A stretch of DNA of 64,000 nucleotides from Gloeothece verrucosa PCC 7822 (GCF_000147335.1 NC_014501.1:5448501-5512500); one strand, 5' to 3'. Shown: positions 36,767-45,158, numbered from the stretch's first letter. Made by a program: numbers and translations. The notes: generated from the letters alone by a model not told the origin.

Positions 36767-37330
36767 TTAAGCAGCTAGAATTTTTTTGAGAGAAATACTC
36801 ACTTCTTCAGGGGAACGATTGCCATTAATTGAACTTAGATTTCCCCGTTGACTGTAATAATCAATCAAGGGAGCAGTTTGTGCATGGTAGACTTCTAGGC
36901 GGTGACGAATGATCGATTCTGTGTCATCTTGTCGTCCTCGTCCCAAAAGACGTTCAATTAAAATGTCTTCGGGAACTTCCAAATTAACCACCCAGACCAA
37001 GAATTGGTTGCCTTGTTCAAGTAAATGCTCTAAAAAACTCGCTTGGACAACCGTTCGAGGGAATCCATCTAAAATCCATCCTTTTTTGGCATCCGGTTGG
37101 CTCAGACGGTCTTCAATTAAATTTAACAGCAATTCATCAGGCACCAATTCTCCTTTGTCCATATAAATTTTAGCTTTAAGTCCTAAAGGAGTGCTTTGAG
37201 TGATGGCTTGTCTTAAAATTTCTCCTGTAGAAATATGGGGAATTTGGAGAGAATCCGCTAAAATTTCCCCCTGAGTGCCTTTTCCTGAGCCGGGTGGTCC
37301 TAAGAAAATTAATCCTGTCGGTTTGGTCAT
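36767..37330 (-). CDS. adk: Adenylate kinase (short form)
   Basis: 187 residues. The P-loop is FLGPPGSGKGTQ, then HISTGEILR, ILDGFPRTVVQA and RLLGRGRQDD. It lacks the long zinc-type LID insert, with RGRQDDTESIIRHRL joining the core directly, so it is the short variant usual in cyanobacteria. It converts AMP + ATP to 2 ADP. Located between secY and infA, its regular place in the spc operon. Confidence 0.96.
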   Translation of the reverse strand: MTKPTGLIFLGPPGSGKGTQGEILADSLQIPHISTGEILRQAITQSTPLGLKAKIYMDKGELVPDELLLNLIEDRLSQPDAKKGWILDGFPRTVVQASFLEHLLEQGNQFLVWVVNLEVPEDILIERLLGRGRQDDTESIIRHRLEVYHAQTAPLIDYYSQRGNLSSINGNRSPEEVSISLKKILAA

Positions 37331-37334
37331 TACT

Positions 37335-37398
37335 TATTAGTCATGAGTTATTAGTCAGGAGTCAGTAGTCAGGAGTCATTAGTCATTAGTCATTAGTT
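37335..37398 (-). repeat. Heptad repeat, left arm, secY-adk gap
   Basis: GTCATGA, GTTATTA, GTCAGGA, GTCAGTA, GTCAGGA, then GTCATTA three times, all in 7-base register on the plus strand. It pairs with the opposite-sense array at 37472-37506. Confidence 0.75.
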
Positions 37399-37471
37399 TA
37401 GTAAGGTGATTAGTTATCGATTTTAGAAAATCAATGGTTGATTAAATCAAAATAACTACTCCTCAAGGACT

Positions 37472-37506
37472 GACTATTGACTATTGACTATTGACTATTG
37501 ACTATT
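37472..37506 (-). repeat. Heptad repeat, right arm, secY-adk gap
   Basis: Five perfect tandem copies of GACTATT, followed by one GATTATT. The sense is opposite to the 37335-37398 array (TTAGTCA-type words read on the other strand), so the gap could form a long hairpin in RNA. Confidence 0.8.
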
Positions 37507-37512
37507 GATTAT

Positions 37513-38832
37513 TTATTGTTTCACCATTCCCTCATAGCGTTGGGAAATAACATAAGTTTGAATTTGTTTAGCCGTATCAATAGCCACCCCAACGAGAATG
37601 AGTAAGGAAGTAGCCCCGAGACCTTGGAAGGTCGTCACACCTGTTGCTCCTTCCACGAGAGTAGGCACGGTTGCCACAATGCTCAAAAAGATAGCCCCTA
37701 AGAAAGTTAAGCGGTTTAATACCCCTTCAAGATAATTGCTGGTTGCTGTTCCTGGACGAATCCCGGGAATACTTGCCCCCATTTTCTTGAGATTTTGGGA
37801 CATATCTTTCGGATTAACAATCAAAGAAGCATAGAAAAAGCTGAAGAAGAAAATTAGTAGCGAATAAAAAAGCACATAAATCCAACTTCCGGGTTGAAGA
37901 TAATTCACAATCCGGATGAGAATTTGACTAAAAGTTCCTTCTCCAGAAACTGAACGCGCCAACTGATAGGGCAAAATCAACACTGCCGAAGCAAAAATAA
38001 TCGGCATAACTCCACCCTGATTGAGTCGTAAAGGCAAATAGCTAGTTCTTTCTCGATAGAGTCTTCTGCCCACTTGACGACGGGCTGAAATAATAGGAAT
38101 ACGACGAGTGCCTTCTTGAACGAAGACAATGCCGATAATCATGATCAGAAAGACTAGCAGAAGAATCACCACTTGAGCGACTGCTTGGCGGCCTCCAGTT
38201 TGAGCATAATCAATGGTGTTTCCTAAAGTTTTTGGTAAAACAGCGACAATATTAACGAAGATAAGTAAAGAAGCTCCATTGCCAATGCCTCGTTCTGTGA
38301 TTAACTCTGATATCCACATCACGAACATTGAGCCGGCTGTTAAAGCCAATACGGTTTCTAGAATTGGGATCGGGCTGCCGGCGATTACTCCGTTTTGCAC
38401 GAGTAACCCTAGCGTTATGCCAAAACTTTGAATAATTGCCCAACCTAGAGCCACATAGCGGCTAATTTGCGATATTTTACGCCGTCCAGCTTCTCCTTCA
38501 TTCTTTTGCAGGTCTTCTAAAGAAGGAATAGCCGCCGTGAGCAACTGCATAATGATGGAGGCGTTAATAAAGGGAAGAATTCCCAAGGCAAAAATTCCCA
38601 GGGTGGACAGACCGCCTCCTGTAAAAATATCCAAAATGCCCAGGGCTGGACTATTTTGAATAAAATCAGCAAATTTAGCCCGGTCTAATCCCGGTACCGG
38701 AACAAAAATACCAAAGCGAACTAAAATTAAAAGCCCAACGGTAACAAGCAGCCGTCCTCGCAGACCAGCCGCTTGAGCCATTTGCATAAAAGTTTCTTGA
38801 GCCGTAGGTGTTTTATCTCGACTGACGACCAT
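37513..38832 (-). CDS. secY: Preprotein translocase subunit SecY
   Basis: 439 residues with ten membrane helices. The plug/helix 2 region has LGILDIFTGGGLSTLGIFALGILPFINASIIMQL; cytoplasmic loops carry EGTRRIPIISARRQVGRR and the C-terminal GIRPGTATSNYLEGVLNRLTFLGA, which contact SecA and the ribosome. It forms the protein-conducting channel of both plasma and thylakoid membranes in cyanobacteria. It lies between rplO and adk. Confidence 0.97.
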   Translation of the reverse strand: MVVSRDKTPTAQETFMQMAQAAGLRGRLLVTVGLLILVRFGIFVPVPGLDRAKFADFIQNSPALGILDIFTGGGLSTLGIFALGILPFINASIIMQLLTAAIPSLEDLQKNEGEAGRRKISQISRYVALGWAIIQSFGITLGLLVQNGVIAGSPIPILETVLALTAGSMFVMWISELITERGIGNGASLLIFVNIVAVLPKTLGNTIDYAQTGGRQAVAQVVILLLVFLIMIIGIVFVQEGTRRIPIISARRQVGRRLYRERTSYLPLRLNQGGVMPIIFASAVLILPYQLARSVSGEGTFSQILIRIVNYLQPGSWIYVLFYSLLIFFFSFFYASLIVNPKDMSQNLKKMGASIPGIRPGTATSNYLEGVLNRLTFLGAIFLSIVATVPTLVEGATGVTTFQGLGATSLLILVGVAIDTAKQIQTYVISQRYEGMVKQ

Positions 38833-38852
38833 GAAAGGCTACCTCTATTATT

Positions 38853-38921
38853 AGCTGTCAGTTATCTTGGGGTCATTTTTCAATGATTTATTAATTAATG
38901 ATAACTGTCAGTTGATCATTT
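38853..38921 (-). repeat. Inverted repeat, rplO-secY gap
   Basis: GCTGTCAGTTATC (from about 38853) and GATAACTGTCAGTTGATC (about 38898-38916) are partly complementary and use the same GTCAGTTA word in both senses. Short example of the cluster's repeat family. Confidence 0.5.
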
Positions 38922-38929
38922 CTTCAGAT

Positions 38930-39403
38930 TTAGGGAGCAACTGAGTCAGTTGACGGAGCATTTAAGAGTGCCCAAGACCCACCAGCCGCTTCAATTTTCT
39001 CTTTAGCCCCACTGCTAAAAGCCGCCGCTTTAATGGTCAGAGGAATAGTTAACTCGCCATGTCCCAGCACCTTAAGCGGTCCATCATTACTGGTAATAAT
39101 TCCCGCCTCCATCAAACTCTCTAAACTCACTTCAGAATTAGCCGCCAGACCCGCCAATTTCCCCACATTAATGATGGTATATTCACGACGATTAACAATA
39201 GGAAAATGCTTTAACTTAGGCACACGGCGATACAAAGGCATTTGTCCACCTTCAAACCCAGGCCTAGTCCCAGTTCCCGAGCGAGATTTTTGTCCCCGCA
39301 TCCCTAAACCCGCACTAGCCCCCTGTCCGGCAGAAATTCCCCGCCCAACGCGACGGCGACGTTTAGTAGCCCCTTTTTGAGGCGAAAGCTCGTGTAATTT
39401 CAT
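38930..39403 (-). CDS. rplO: 50S ribosomal protein L15
   Basis: 157 residues: MKLHELSPQKGATKRRRRVGRGISAGQGASAGLGMRGQKSRSG, the glycine- and arginine-rich L15 N-terminus, then GGQMPLYRRVPKLKHFP. It follows rpsE directly; rpmD (L30), found here in many bacteria, is absent, as in other cyanobacteria and plastids. Confidence 0.97.
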   Translation of the reverse strand: MKLHELSPQKGATKRRRRVGRGISAGQGASAGLGMRGQKSRSGTGTRPGFEGGQMPLYRRVPKLKHFPIVNRREYTIINVGKLAGLAANSEVSLESLMEAGIITSNDGPLKVLGHGELTIPLTIKAAAFSSGAKEKIEAAGGSWALLNAPSTDSVAP

Positions 39404-39437
39404 GATATATTGCTCGTAAATTGCCTGTCTTAGCTGA

Positions 39438-39959
39438 TTAGCTGTAAATATGTTCGATAGGAAGGTCTCTTTCCTTAGCCACTTCCGAAAAGGTCCGCAG
39501 CGTTTCTAGGGCATTAATGGCGGCTCTAGCATTATTGAGGGGGTTATCAGATCCCAACTGTTTAGCCAGAATATTCTTCACCCCGGCCAACTCCAGCACA
39601 GTTCGCACTGCTCCCCCCGCAATTACCCCAGTTCCAGGAGCCGCAGGACGCATAATCACACTAGCTCCTCCGGAGGCTCCATTAGTCAGATGAGGGATAG
39701 AACTCGCTTTAGTCAGAGGCACTTCGATCAATTGTTTTTTGCCATCGGCGACCCCTTTACGGACGGCCCCAATAACATCACCCGCTTTACCGACCCCGAC
39801 ACCCACTTGTCCAGTTTCATTACCCACCACCACAATAGCGCGGAAGCTCAATTTTTTACCGCCTTTAACCACTTTACTGACGCGGCGGATTTGGATCACC
39901 CGTTCTTGCCAGTTAGTTTCTTTTTCCTTGGTTCGGCTACTTTTACGACGTTTTGCCAT
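39438..39959 (-). CDS. rpsE: 30S ribosomal protein S5
   Basis: 173 residues. The double-stranded RNA-binding part WQERVIQIRRVSKVVKGGKKLSFRAIVVVGN and VGVGVGKAGDVIGAVRKG are intact, followed by AAPGTGVIAGGAVRTVLELAGVKNILAKQLGS. It is important for decoding accuracy. Lies 40 bp after rplR. Confidence 0.97.
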   Translation of the reverse strand: MAKRRKSSRTKEKETNWQERVIQIRRVSKVVKGGKKLSFRAIVVVGNETGQVGVGVGKAGDVIGAVRKGVADGKKQLIEVPLTKASSIPHLTNGASGGASVIMRPAAPGTGVIAGGAVRTVLELAGVKNILAKQLGSDNPLNNARAAINALETLRTFSEVAKERDLPIEHIYS

Positions 39960-39999
39960 AATTGCTTATTAGTAATTGCTTAGAACTTGTTTCAAATGA

Positions 40000-40362
40000 T
40001 TAGAAATCCAATCCGGCTTCTCGAGCCGCTTCGGCCAGAGCCTTAACGCGCCCATGATAAAGATTCCCACCCCGGTCAAAAACCACCGCAGAAATCCCTT
40101 TAGCGAGAGCGCGTTGAGCCACCAACTTACCCACTGCCACCGAAGCGTCACAATTGCCACCCGATTCGAGTTCGGTTTTAAGTTCTTTATCTAAACTAGA
40201 GGCAGCCACTAAAGTATGCTGAGCCGCATCGTCGATCACTTGAGCATAAATATGCTTGTTGGAGCGAAAAACCGCTAAACGAGGACGTTCTGGGCTGCCT
40301 TCTACCGTTCGCCGGATACGACGATGACGGCGCTGTACTGATTCTTTGCGTGTACGTTTCAT
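40000..40362 (-). CDS. rplR: 50S ribosomal protein L18
   Basis: 120 residues: RRHRRIRRTVEGSPERPRLAVFRSNKHIYAQVIDDA and FDRGGNLYHGRVKALAEAAREAGLDF, the 5S rRNA-binding L18. It starts 2 bases after the rplF stop codon, so the pair is tightly coupled. Confidence 0.97.
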   Translation of the reverse strand: MKRTRKESVQRRHRRIRRTVEGSPERPRLAVFRSNKHIYAQVIDDAAQHTLVAASSLDKELKTELESGGNCDASVAVGKLVAQRALAKGISAVVFDRGGNLYHGRVKALAEAAREAGLDF

Positions 40363-40364
40363 AA

Positions 40365-40904
40365 TTATTTCTTACCTGTCTTACCTGCTTTACGTCTAAC
40401 CAGTTCACCTTTATAGCGAATTCCTTTGCCTTTATAGGGTTCGGGAGGACGCACAGCGCGGATTTTTGCCGCAATATTACCCACGATTTCTTTATCAATG
40501 CCGCTAATAGTAATTTCCGTATTTTTTTCCACAGCGACAGTAATTCCTTGGGGCATATCCATTTCTACGGGCTTACTATAGCCCACATTCAGGGTCAGCT
40601 TGCTGCCGGCGGCGGCGGCCCGGTAGCCCACCCCTTGAATTTCCAGGCGTTTTTCAAAGCCATTGGAAACCCCTTCTACCATATTAAAAACCAGGGTGCG
40701 GCATAATCCGTGACGTTGACGGGCCACACGCGAGTCATCAGTACGCACAACCCGCAAAGTGTTGTCCGTAAGTTCAACATTGACCATACTCGGCAAAGTT
40801 CTTTCTAGCTCTCCTTTGGGGCCTTTAACCGCCACATGAGAGCCTTCAATATTTACCGTTACTTTATTAGGAATTTCTATGGGGCGTTTGCCAATACGAG
40901 ACAT
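40365..40904 (-). CDS. rplF: 50S ribosomal protein L6
   Basis: 179 residues with two L6 repeats: MSRIGKRPIEIPNKVTVNIEG in the first and LNVGYSKPVEMDMPQGI, SGIDKEIVGNIAAKIRAVRPPEPYKGKGIRY in the second. It binds 23S rRNA near the sarcin-ricin loop. It follows rpsH after a 58-bp repeat-bearing gap. Confidence 0.97.
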   Translation of the reverse strand: MSRIGKRPIEIPNKVTVNIEGSHVAVKGPKGELERTLPSMVNVELTDNTLRVVRTDDSRVARQRHGLCRTLVFNMVEGVSNGFEKRLEIQGVGYRAAAAGSKLTLNVGYSKPVEMDMPQGITVAVEKNTEITISGIDKEIVGNIAAKIRAVRPPEPYKGKGIRYKGELVRRKAGKTGKK

Positions 40905-40918
40905 AACTCAATTACCAG

Positions 40919-40954
40919 TAGTCAGTTATTAACTGTTGACTGTTGACTGTTGAC
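40919..40954 (-). repeat. Heptad repeat, rpsH-rplF gap
   Basis: Three tandem copies of TGTTGAC (40934-40954) are preceded by AGTCAGTTATTAA. It is one of the shortest gaps in the cluster to carry the repeat. Confidence 0.7.
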
Positions 40955-40962
40955 TGAAAAAG

Positions 40963-41364
40963 CTACCAAATGTAGCAGAGAACTTCACCACCAATGCCCT
41001 GGCGGCGGGCTTCTCGGTCTGTCATAATCCCTTTAGAGGTAGAAACAATGGCGATGCCAATGCCGCCTAGCACACGAGGCAGGTCTTTACAAGGGGCATA
41101 AACGCGCAATCCGGGTTTGCTCACACGTTTTAAAGTAGTGATAATCGGTTGGCGATTTTTGTCTTTATATTTCAAAGAAATCAGTAAATGCTTAGCCACG
41201 CCTTCGCCGGCTTCAGAAAAGTCCTCAATAAACCCTTCTTGTTTGAGAACTAGGGCTATGCTGCGGGTCATTTTCGTGGTAGGCACTTTGGTGGTGGGGT
41301 GTCGCACCGCACAGGCGTTGCGGATGCGAGTGAGCATATCAGCAATTGTGTCGTTAGAAGCCAT
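40963..41364 (-). CDS. rpsH: 30S ribosomal protein S8
   Basis: 133 residues: NDTIADMLTRIRNACAVRHPTTKVP and the C-terminal GIAIVSTSKGIMTDREARRQGIGGEVLCYIW that binds helix 21 of 16S rRNA. In many bacteria S14 (rpsN) lies just before it; it is absent from this position, as usual in cyanobacteria. Confidence 0.97.
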   Translation of the reverse strand: MASNDTIADMLTRIRNACAVRHPTTKVPTTKMTRSIALVLKQEGFIEDFSEAGEGVAKHLLISLKYKDKNRQPIITTLKRVSKPGLRVYAPCKDLPRVLGGIGIAIVSTSKGIMTDREARRQGIGGEVLCYIW

Positions 41365-41406
41365 TATTACTTTTTTTTCTCTCCTAATTCACTCAGGATT
41401 TATTGA

Positions 41407-41949
41407 TTACTTACGGAAAGGCATCCCCATTTCTGTGAGCAGGGCGCGGCCTTCTTCATCGGTGCGGGCGGTGGTAATAATTGAGATATCCATCCCGCGA
41501 ATTTGCTCGATTTTATCGTAGTCAATTTCGGGAAAAATCAACTGTTCTCGAATGCCTAGACTATAGTTTCCACGCCCGTCAAAACTGTTACCACTAATGC
41601 CGCGAAAATCTCGAATGCGAGGCAGTGCCAAATTAATTAAGCGGTCTAGAAAAGCGTACATTCGCTCTTGACGTAGCGTCACCATTACGCCCACCGGCAT
41701 TCCCTTACGGATTTTAAAACCAGCGATCGCTTTTTTGGCTCGGGTTACCACAGGTTTTTGTCCTGTAATAATCGACAGTTCATTAATAGACGATTCTAGG
41801 GCCTTAGCATTTTGAGAAGCTTCGCCGAGTCCTCGGTTAACCGTGACTTTAATAACTTTAGGCACTTGATGGATATTCTTGTAACCAAATTGTTCTGTCA
41901 GTTTAGGAACAATGGTTTCTTGATATACCTTTTTTAGTCTTCCGCTCAT
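41407..41949 (-). CDS. rplE: 50S ribosomal protein L5
   Basis: 180 residues: GYKNIHQVPKVIKVTVNRGLGEASQNAKALE, GQKPVVTRAKKAIAGFKIRKGMPVG and GRGNYSLGIREQLIFPEIDYDKI, the 5S rRNA-binding L5 that contacts the P-site tRNA. A HIP1 octamer is inside the gene (41723). Confidence 0.97.
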   Translation of the reverse strand: MSGRLKKVYQETIVPKLTEQFGYKNIHQVPKVIKVTVNRGLGEASQNAKALESSINELSIITGQKPVVTRAKKAIAGFKIRKGMPVGVMVTLRQERMYAFLDRLINLALPRIRDFRGISGNSFDGRGNYSLGIREQLIFPEIDYDKIEQIRGMDISIITTARTDEEGRALLTEMGMPFRK

Positions 41950-42007
41950 GATGGTTACTTCCTTTATGAACCCTGGGCTTGGTCAGGGCGTGATCGTGAT
42001 TAACTGT

Positions 42008-42370
42008 TTATTGATCAATGATTTCGCCAGTTTTTTTCAGCATTCGCACTTTGCGGCCATCTTCGGTAAAAGTATAGCCAATGCGGCTGGCGACTTTTTC
42101 CTTTGTGGAATAGAGCATCACATTAGAACTATGAATCGGGGCTTCAAAGGTACTAATCTGCCCAGATTCTCCTTCTTGAGTGGGTTTAACGTGCTTAGTT
42201 CTGACATTAACCCCTTGAACAATCACTTTACTTAATTTGGGCAACGCCTTAATGACTTCTCCGACTTTTCCTTTATCGCGTCCTGAAATCACCTGAACGG
42301 TATCGCCTTTTTTGACGTGCATTGTGCCGGCGTTGTCGGCGATTTTTTTCTTTTTAAAGGCTTTAACCAT
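42008..42370 (-). CDS. rplX: 50S ribosomal protein L24
   Basis: 120 residues with the KOW motif in MHVKKGDTVQVISGRDKGKVGEVIKALPKLSKVIVQGVNV. It starts assembly of the 50S subunit. Its start codon shares one base with the rplN stop codon. Confidence 0.97.
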   Translation of the reverse strand: MVKAFKKKKIADNAGTMHVKKGDTVQVISGRDKGKVGEVIKALPKLSKVIVQGVNVRTKHVKPTQEGESGQISTFEAPIHSSNVMLYSTKEKVASRIGYTFTEDGRKVRMLKKTGEIIDQ

Positions 42371-42738
42371 TAGAGTACCTCCGGAGCCAGAGAAACGATT
42401 TTGGTGTAGTTTTTATCGCGTAATTCCCGTGCTACAGGTCCAAAAACCCGAGTACCTTTGGGATTTCCGTCATTATTAATAATCACGGCCGCATTATCGT
42501 CAAAACGGATGGTCATACCACTAGAGCGGCGCAGGGGATGACGAGTGCGGACAATCACCGCTTTAACCACATCGGATTTTTTGACGGGCATATTGGGGAT
42601 AGCATCTTTAACAACGGCGATAATTTCATCACCGATCCCCCCGTAACGGCGATTGCCGGTGCCGAGAACACGTAAACACATGAGTTTACGGGCCCCACTG
42701 TTATCCGCCACATTAAGATAGGTTTGCTGTTGAATCAC
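42370..42738 (-). CDS. rplN: 50S ribosomal protein L14
   Basis: 122 residues from a GTG start: MIQQQTYLNVADNSGARKLMCLRVLG and RSSGMTIRFDDNAAVIINNDGNPKGTRVFGPVARELR, the invariant L14 core. It is at the subunit interface. 59 bp after rpsQ. Confidence 0.97.
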   Translation of the reverse strand: MIQQQTYLNVADNSGARKLMCLRVLGTGNRRYGGIGDEIIAVVKDAIPNMPVKKSDVVKAVIVRTRHPLRRSSGMTIRFDDNAAVIINNDGNPKGTRVFGPVARELRDKNYTKIVSLAPEVL

Positions 42739-42797
42739 GGCTAAGTTACTCCTGAACTGAAAAACTGATAATGAGTATTGAACAGAGACTTCTGATG

Positions 42798-43100
42798 TTA
42801 GGGAGTTTCGGGGGTTTCGGGGGTGGTAGCCGTTGTGCTGGTGGAGTTTTTAGTACCTGCCACATGGGTGAGAATTTCCGCTACGATCCAGCGTTTCGTC
42901 TTGCTCAAAGGACGAGTTTCCTGAATCCGAACCCGATCTCCGGTTTTACATTGATTTTCTTCATCGTGAGCTTTATATTTTTTAGTCTGCACGACGATTT
43001 TGCGGTATTTGGGGTGACGAGTGCGGTTTTCTATAGCGACTACGACGGTTTTATCCATTTTATCGCTGACTACCACTCCCACTCTTTCTTTAACTGCCAT
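42798..43100 (-). CDS. rpsQ: 30S ribosomal protein S17
   Basis: 100 residues. The OB-fold KERVGVVVSDKMDKTVVVAIENRTRHPKYRKIV and GDRVRIQETRPLSKTKRWIV is normal, but it is followed by an 18-residue Thr/Pro/Ser tail (TKNSTSTTATTPETPETP). The typical protein ends soon after the core, so the tail is an extension. It follows rpmC after 7 bp. Confidence 0.96.
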   Translation of the reverse strand: MAVKERVGVVVSDKMDKTVVVAIENRTRHPKYRKIVVQTKKYKAHDEENQCKTGDRVRIQETRPLSKTKRWIVAEILTHVAGTKNSTSTTATTPETPETP

Positions 43101-43107
43101 AATTCCT

Positions 43108-43353
43108 CTATTGTGCTTCGGTTGATGCTGATGAGGTGGCCTCAGCTTGAGCTTTGGCGAGTATACGTTCTCGTTCTACGGTCAACAGTTGGCCTAAACG
43201 ATGCTTAGAGTGTTTAAATTCATGGGGTTTGTCCAAGCGGCGGGTAGCTTGTTGAAATCTCAGGTCAAACAATTTCCGCTTAGTGGCGACGATTTCTTCG
43301 GCCAATTCTTCGTCACTTAAATTTCTAGCATCTGCGATTTTTGGGAGAGCCAT
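43108..43353 (-). CDS. rpmC: 50S ribosomal protein L29
   Basis: 81 residues: two helices with LSDEELAEEIVATKRKLFDLRFQQATRRLDKPHEFKHSKHRLGQLLTVERER, plus a short Ala/Ser/Glu tail. It lies at the tunnel exit. Order rplP-rpmC-rpsQ as normal. Confidence 0.96.
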   Translation of the reverse strand: MALPKIADARNLSDEELAEEIVATKRKLFDLRFQQATRRLDKPHEFKHSKHRLGQLLTVERERILAKAQAEATSSASTEAQ

Positions 43354-43391
43354 GATTAAAAATTCAGGATTGGGATTACAACAAAAAGGGT

Positions 43392-43811
43392 TTAATTATA
43401 TTCTTCCTCACGGCCCACAAACTTAGTTTTAATGGGTAATTTTTGAGCCGCCAGACGCATTGCTTCTCGGGCAATTTCTTCACTCACCCCGGCAATTTCA
43501 AACATAATGCGCCCAGGTTTCACCACAGCTACCCAAAATTCGGGAGAGCCTTTACCTGATCCCATCCGGGTTTCAGCCGGGCGCATAGTCACGGGTTTAT
43601 CTGGGAAAATGCGAATCCAGATTTTTCCACCACGACGAACATAACGAGTAATAGCCCGACGAGCGGCTTCTATTTGGCGAGAGGTAATCCAGCAGGGTTC
43701 GGTGGCTTGGAGTCCATAATCTCCGAAATCAATCGTACTACCTCGAGTTGCCAGGCCTTTCATGCGTCCGCGTTGTTGTTTGCGGAATTTTGTTCTTTTA
43801 GGACTTAGCAT
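43392..43811 (-). CDS. rplP: 50S ribosomal protein L16
   Basis: 139 residues: MLSPKRTKFRKQQRGRMKG and RQIEAARRAITRYVRRGGKIWIRIFPDKPVTMRPAETRMGSGKGSPEFWVAVVKPGR. It forms part of the A-site region near the peptidyl transferase centre. 53 bp after rpsC; the gap contains a G9 run (43855-43863). Confidence 0.97.
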   Translation of the reverse strand: MLSPKRTKFRKQQRGRMKGLATRGSTIDFGDYGLQATEPCWITSRQIEAARRAITRYVRRGGKIWIRIFPDKPVTMRPAETRMGSGKGSPEFWVAVVKPGRIMFEIAGVSEEIAREAMRLAAQKLPIKTKFVGREEEYN

Positions 43812-43864
43812 GGTTAATTTTAGCTTAAAAACAGGTTAAAGGATAAGGGACAAAGGGGGGGGGA

Positions 43865-44590
43865 TTATTCGTTAGAACGGTCTTCAAACTGTTGACGACG
43901 ACGTTGACGACGGGGAGCAGGCGCATTGCTCGGCGGGGGAGGGGTTTCTTCTTGTCCTGGAATAATTTCACCTTTAAAGACCCAAACTTTCACGCCTAAA
44001 ATGCCATAAATCGTCTTAGCGGTACGGTAAGAAAAGTCGATATCAGCCCGCAGGGTATGCAGGGGGACTCGTCCTTCCCGAATCCATTCTGTTCTAGCAA
44101 TTTCTGCGCCATTGAGACGACCGCTCACTTGAACTTTAATACCTTTGACTTCTGCTCGTTGTGCCCGTTGGATCGCTTGACGCACGACACGACGGAAAGA
44201 GACTCTTCGTTCGAGTTGTTGGGCGATATACTCAGCAATGAGGGTGGCATCTGCGTCCACTCTCGACACTTCGATAACGTTGATGCGGATTTGTCTGTGG
44301 CCGCCGAGAGCGGTTTGCAAACCGAGCCGCAAAGATTCGATGCCGCTTCCACCGCGACCTACTACAACCCCGGGTCGGGCGGTATGAATTTCGATATCCA
44401 CTTGATCGGCTTTTCGTTCGATGCGAACGTCAGATATCCCGGCGTTGCTAAGATTTGCGTCGATATAGGAGCGAATTTTACGGTCTTCTTGCAGGAGTTC
44501 AGGATAGTTGTGCTTATCGGCATACCATCGAGATTTATGCTCTTTAGTAATACCGAGACGAAACCCCACTGGATGTATTTTCTGTCCCAT
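43865..44590 (-). CDS. rpsC: 30S ribosomal protein S3
   Basis: 241 residues: MGQKIHPVGFRLGITKEHKSRWYAD, the KH domain with TARPGVVVGRGGSGIESLR and the C-terminal GAEIARTEWIREGRVPLHTLRADIDFSYRTAKTIYGILGVKVWVFKGE. The tail (EETPPPPSNAPAPRRQRRRQQ) is Pro/Arg-rich. It is part of the mRNA entry site and helicase. Confidence 0.97.
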   Translation of the reverse strand: MGQKIHPVGFRLGITKEHKSRWYADKHNYPELLQEDRKIRSYIDANLSNAGISDVRIERKADQVDIEIHTARPGVVVGRGGSGIESLRLGLQTALGGHRQIRINVIEVSRVDADATLIAEYIAQQLERRVSFRRVVRQAIQRAQRAEVKGIKVQVSGRLNGAEIARTEWIREGRVPLHTLRADIDFSYRTAKTIYGILGVKVWVFKGEIIPGQEETPPPPSNAPAPRRQRRRQQFEDRSNE

Positions 44591-44619
44591 TGTGCTTGTT
44601 TTAATAAGTTAATTGGTAA

Positions 44620-44988
44620 TTATTTCCCGGTTACTGTTGGAGCAACAGAGATGGTGATATGACAGGTCGGTTTGCGAATTTGATAGGCTCGTCCTTGTGC
44701 CCTGGCGCGATAGCGTCTCAGGGAGGGGCCGCCATCGGCATAAGCTTTGCTAATCACCAGAGTGGCGCGATCTAATCCATTGTTATGTTCGGCGTTAGCG
44801 ACGGCTGAACGCAAAACTTTTAAAATGGGGTCGCAAGCTCGATAGGGCATAAATTCAAGAATGATTAGGGCTTCTTGATAAGTCCGACCGCGAATTTGAT
44901 CTAAAACCCGCCGAACTTTATAGGGGGACATTCGCACATAGCGAGCGATCGCTTTAACTTCGTTAGTGGTATCTACTGCCATTGTCAT
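44620..44988 (-). CDS. rplV: 50S ribosomal protein L22
   Basis: 122 residues: EVKAIARYVRMSPYKVRRVLDQIRGRTYQEALIILEFMPYRACDPILKVLRSAVANAEHNNG and PSLRRYRARAQGRAYQIRKPTCHITI. Its hairpin lines the exit tunnel, a macrolide-resistance site. A HIP1 octamer is at 44945. The gene follows rpsS across a 170-bp gap with 14-mer repeats. Confidence 0.97.
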   Translation of the reverse strand: MTMAVDTTNEVKAIARYVRMSPYKVRRVLDQIRGRTYQEALIILEFMPYRACDPILKVLRSAVANAEHNNGLDRATLVISKAYADGGPSLRRYRARAQGRAYQIRKPTCHITISVAPTVTGK

Positions 44989-44990
44989 GG

Positions 44991-45060
44991 GTCATTAGTT
45001 ATTAGTCATTAGTTATTAGTCATTAGTTATTAGTCATTAGTTATTAGTCATTAGTTATTA
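44991..45060 (-). repeat. Five perfect tandem copies of a 14-mer, rpsS-rplV gap
   Basis: GTCATTAGTTATTA is repeated five times without a mismatch, each copy being two 7-base units (GTCATTA, GTTATTA). It is the most regular array in the cluster. Its complement is found once at 45136-45152. Confidence 0.9.
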
Positions 45061-45135
45061 GGGTTATTTGATTCGTTATTTTTTTCCACAGAGTGGCAAA
45101 TTATCTATTTAAATACTAACAACTCAGGGCTAAGG

Positions 45136-45152
45136 ACTAATGACTAATAACT
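45136..45152 (-). repeat. Opposite-sense arm to the 44991-45060 array
   Basis: ACTAATGACTAATAACT is the exact 17-base reverse complement of AGTTATTAGTCATTAGT, which occurs in the neighbouring array. A hairpin with a 17-bp stem can form across the rpsS-rplV gap. Confidence 0.85.
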
Positions 45153-45158
45153 CTTGGG

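Noticed and set aside
42771..43208. A 145-codon plus-strand ORF opposite rpsQ and rpmC
   Set aside because: Antisense to two conserved genes, with no protein-like sequence.
43855..43863. Run of nine G between rpsC and rplP
   Set aside because: Possibly a slippage tract, but it is intergenic and no frame depends on it.
44057..44662. A 201-codon plus-strand ORF opposite rpsC
   Set aside because: It is antisense to a highly conserved ribosomal gene, has no recognised domain and no ribosome binding site.
25634..44952. GCGATCGC octamers at 25634, 33515, 41723 and 44945
   Set aside because: This is the HIP1 sequence typical of cyanobacteria; useful for placing the organism but not unusual.
44991..45060. 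Tandem repeat that could be taken for a CRISPR array
   Set aside because: Units are 14 bases, directly adjacent with no unique spacers, and no cas gene is near.
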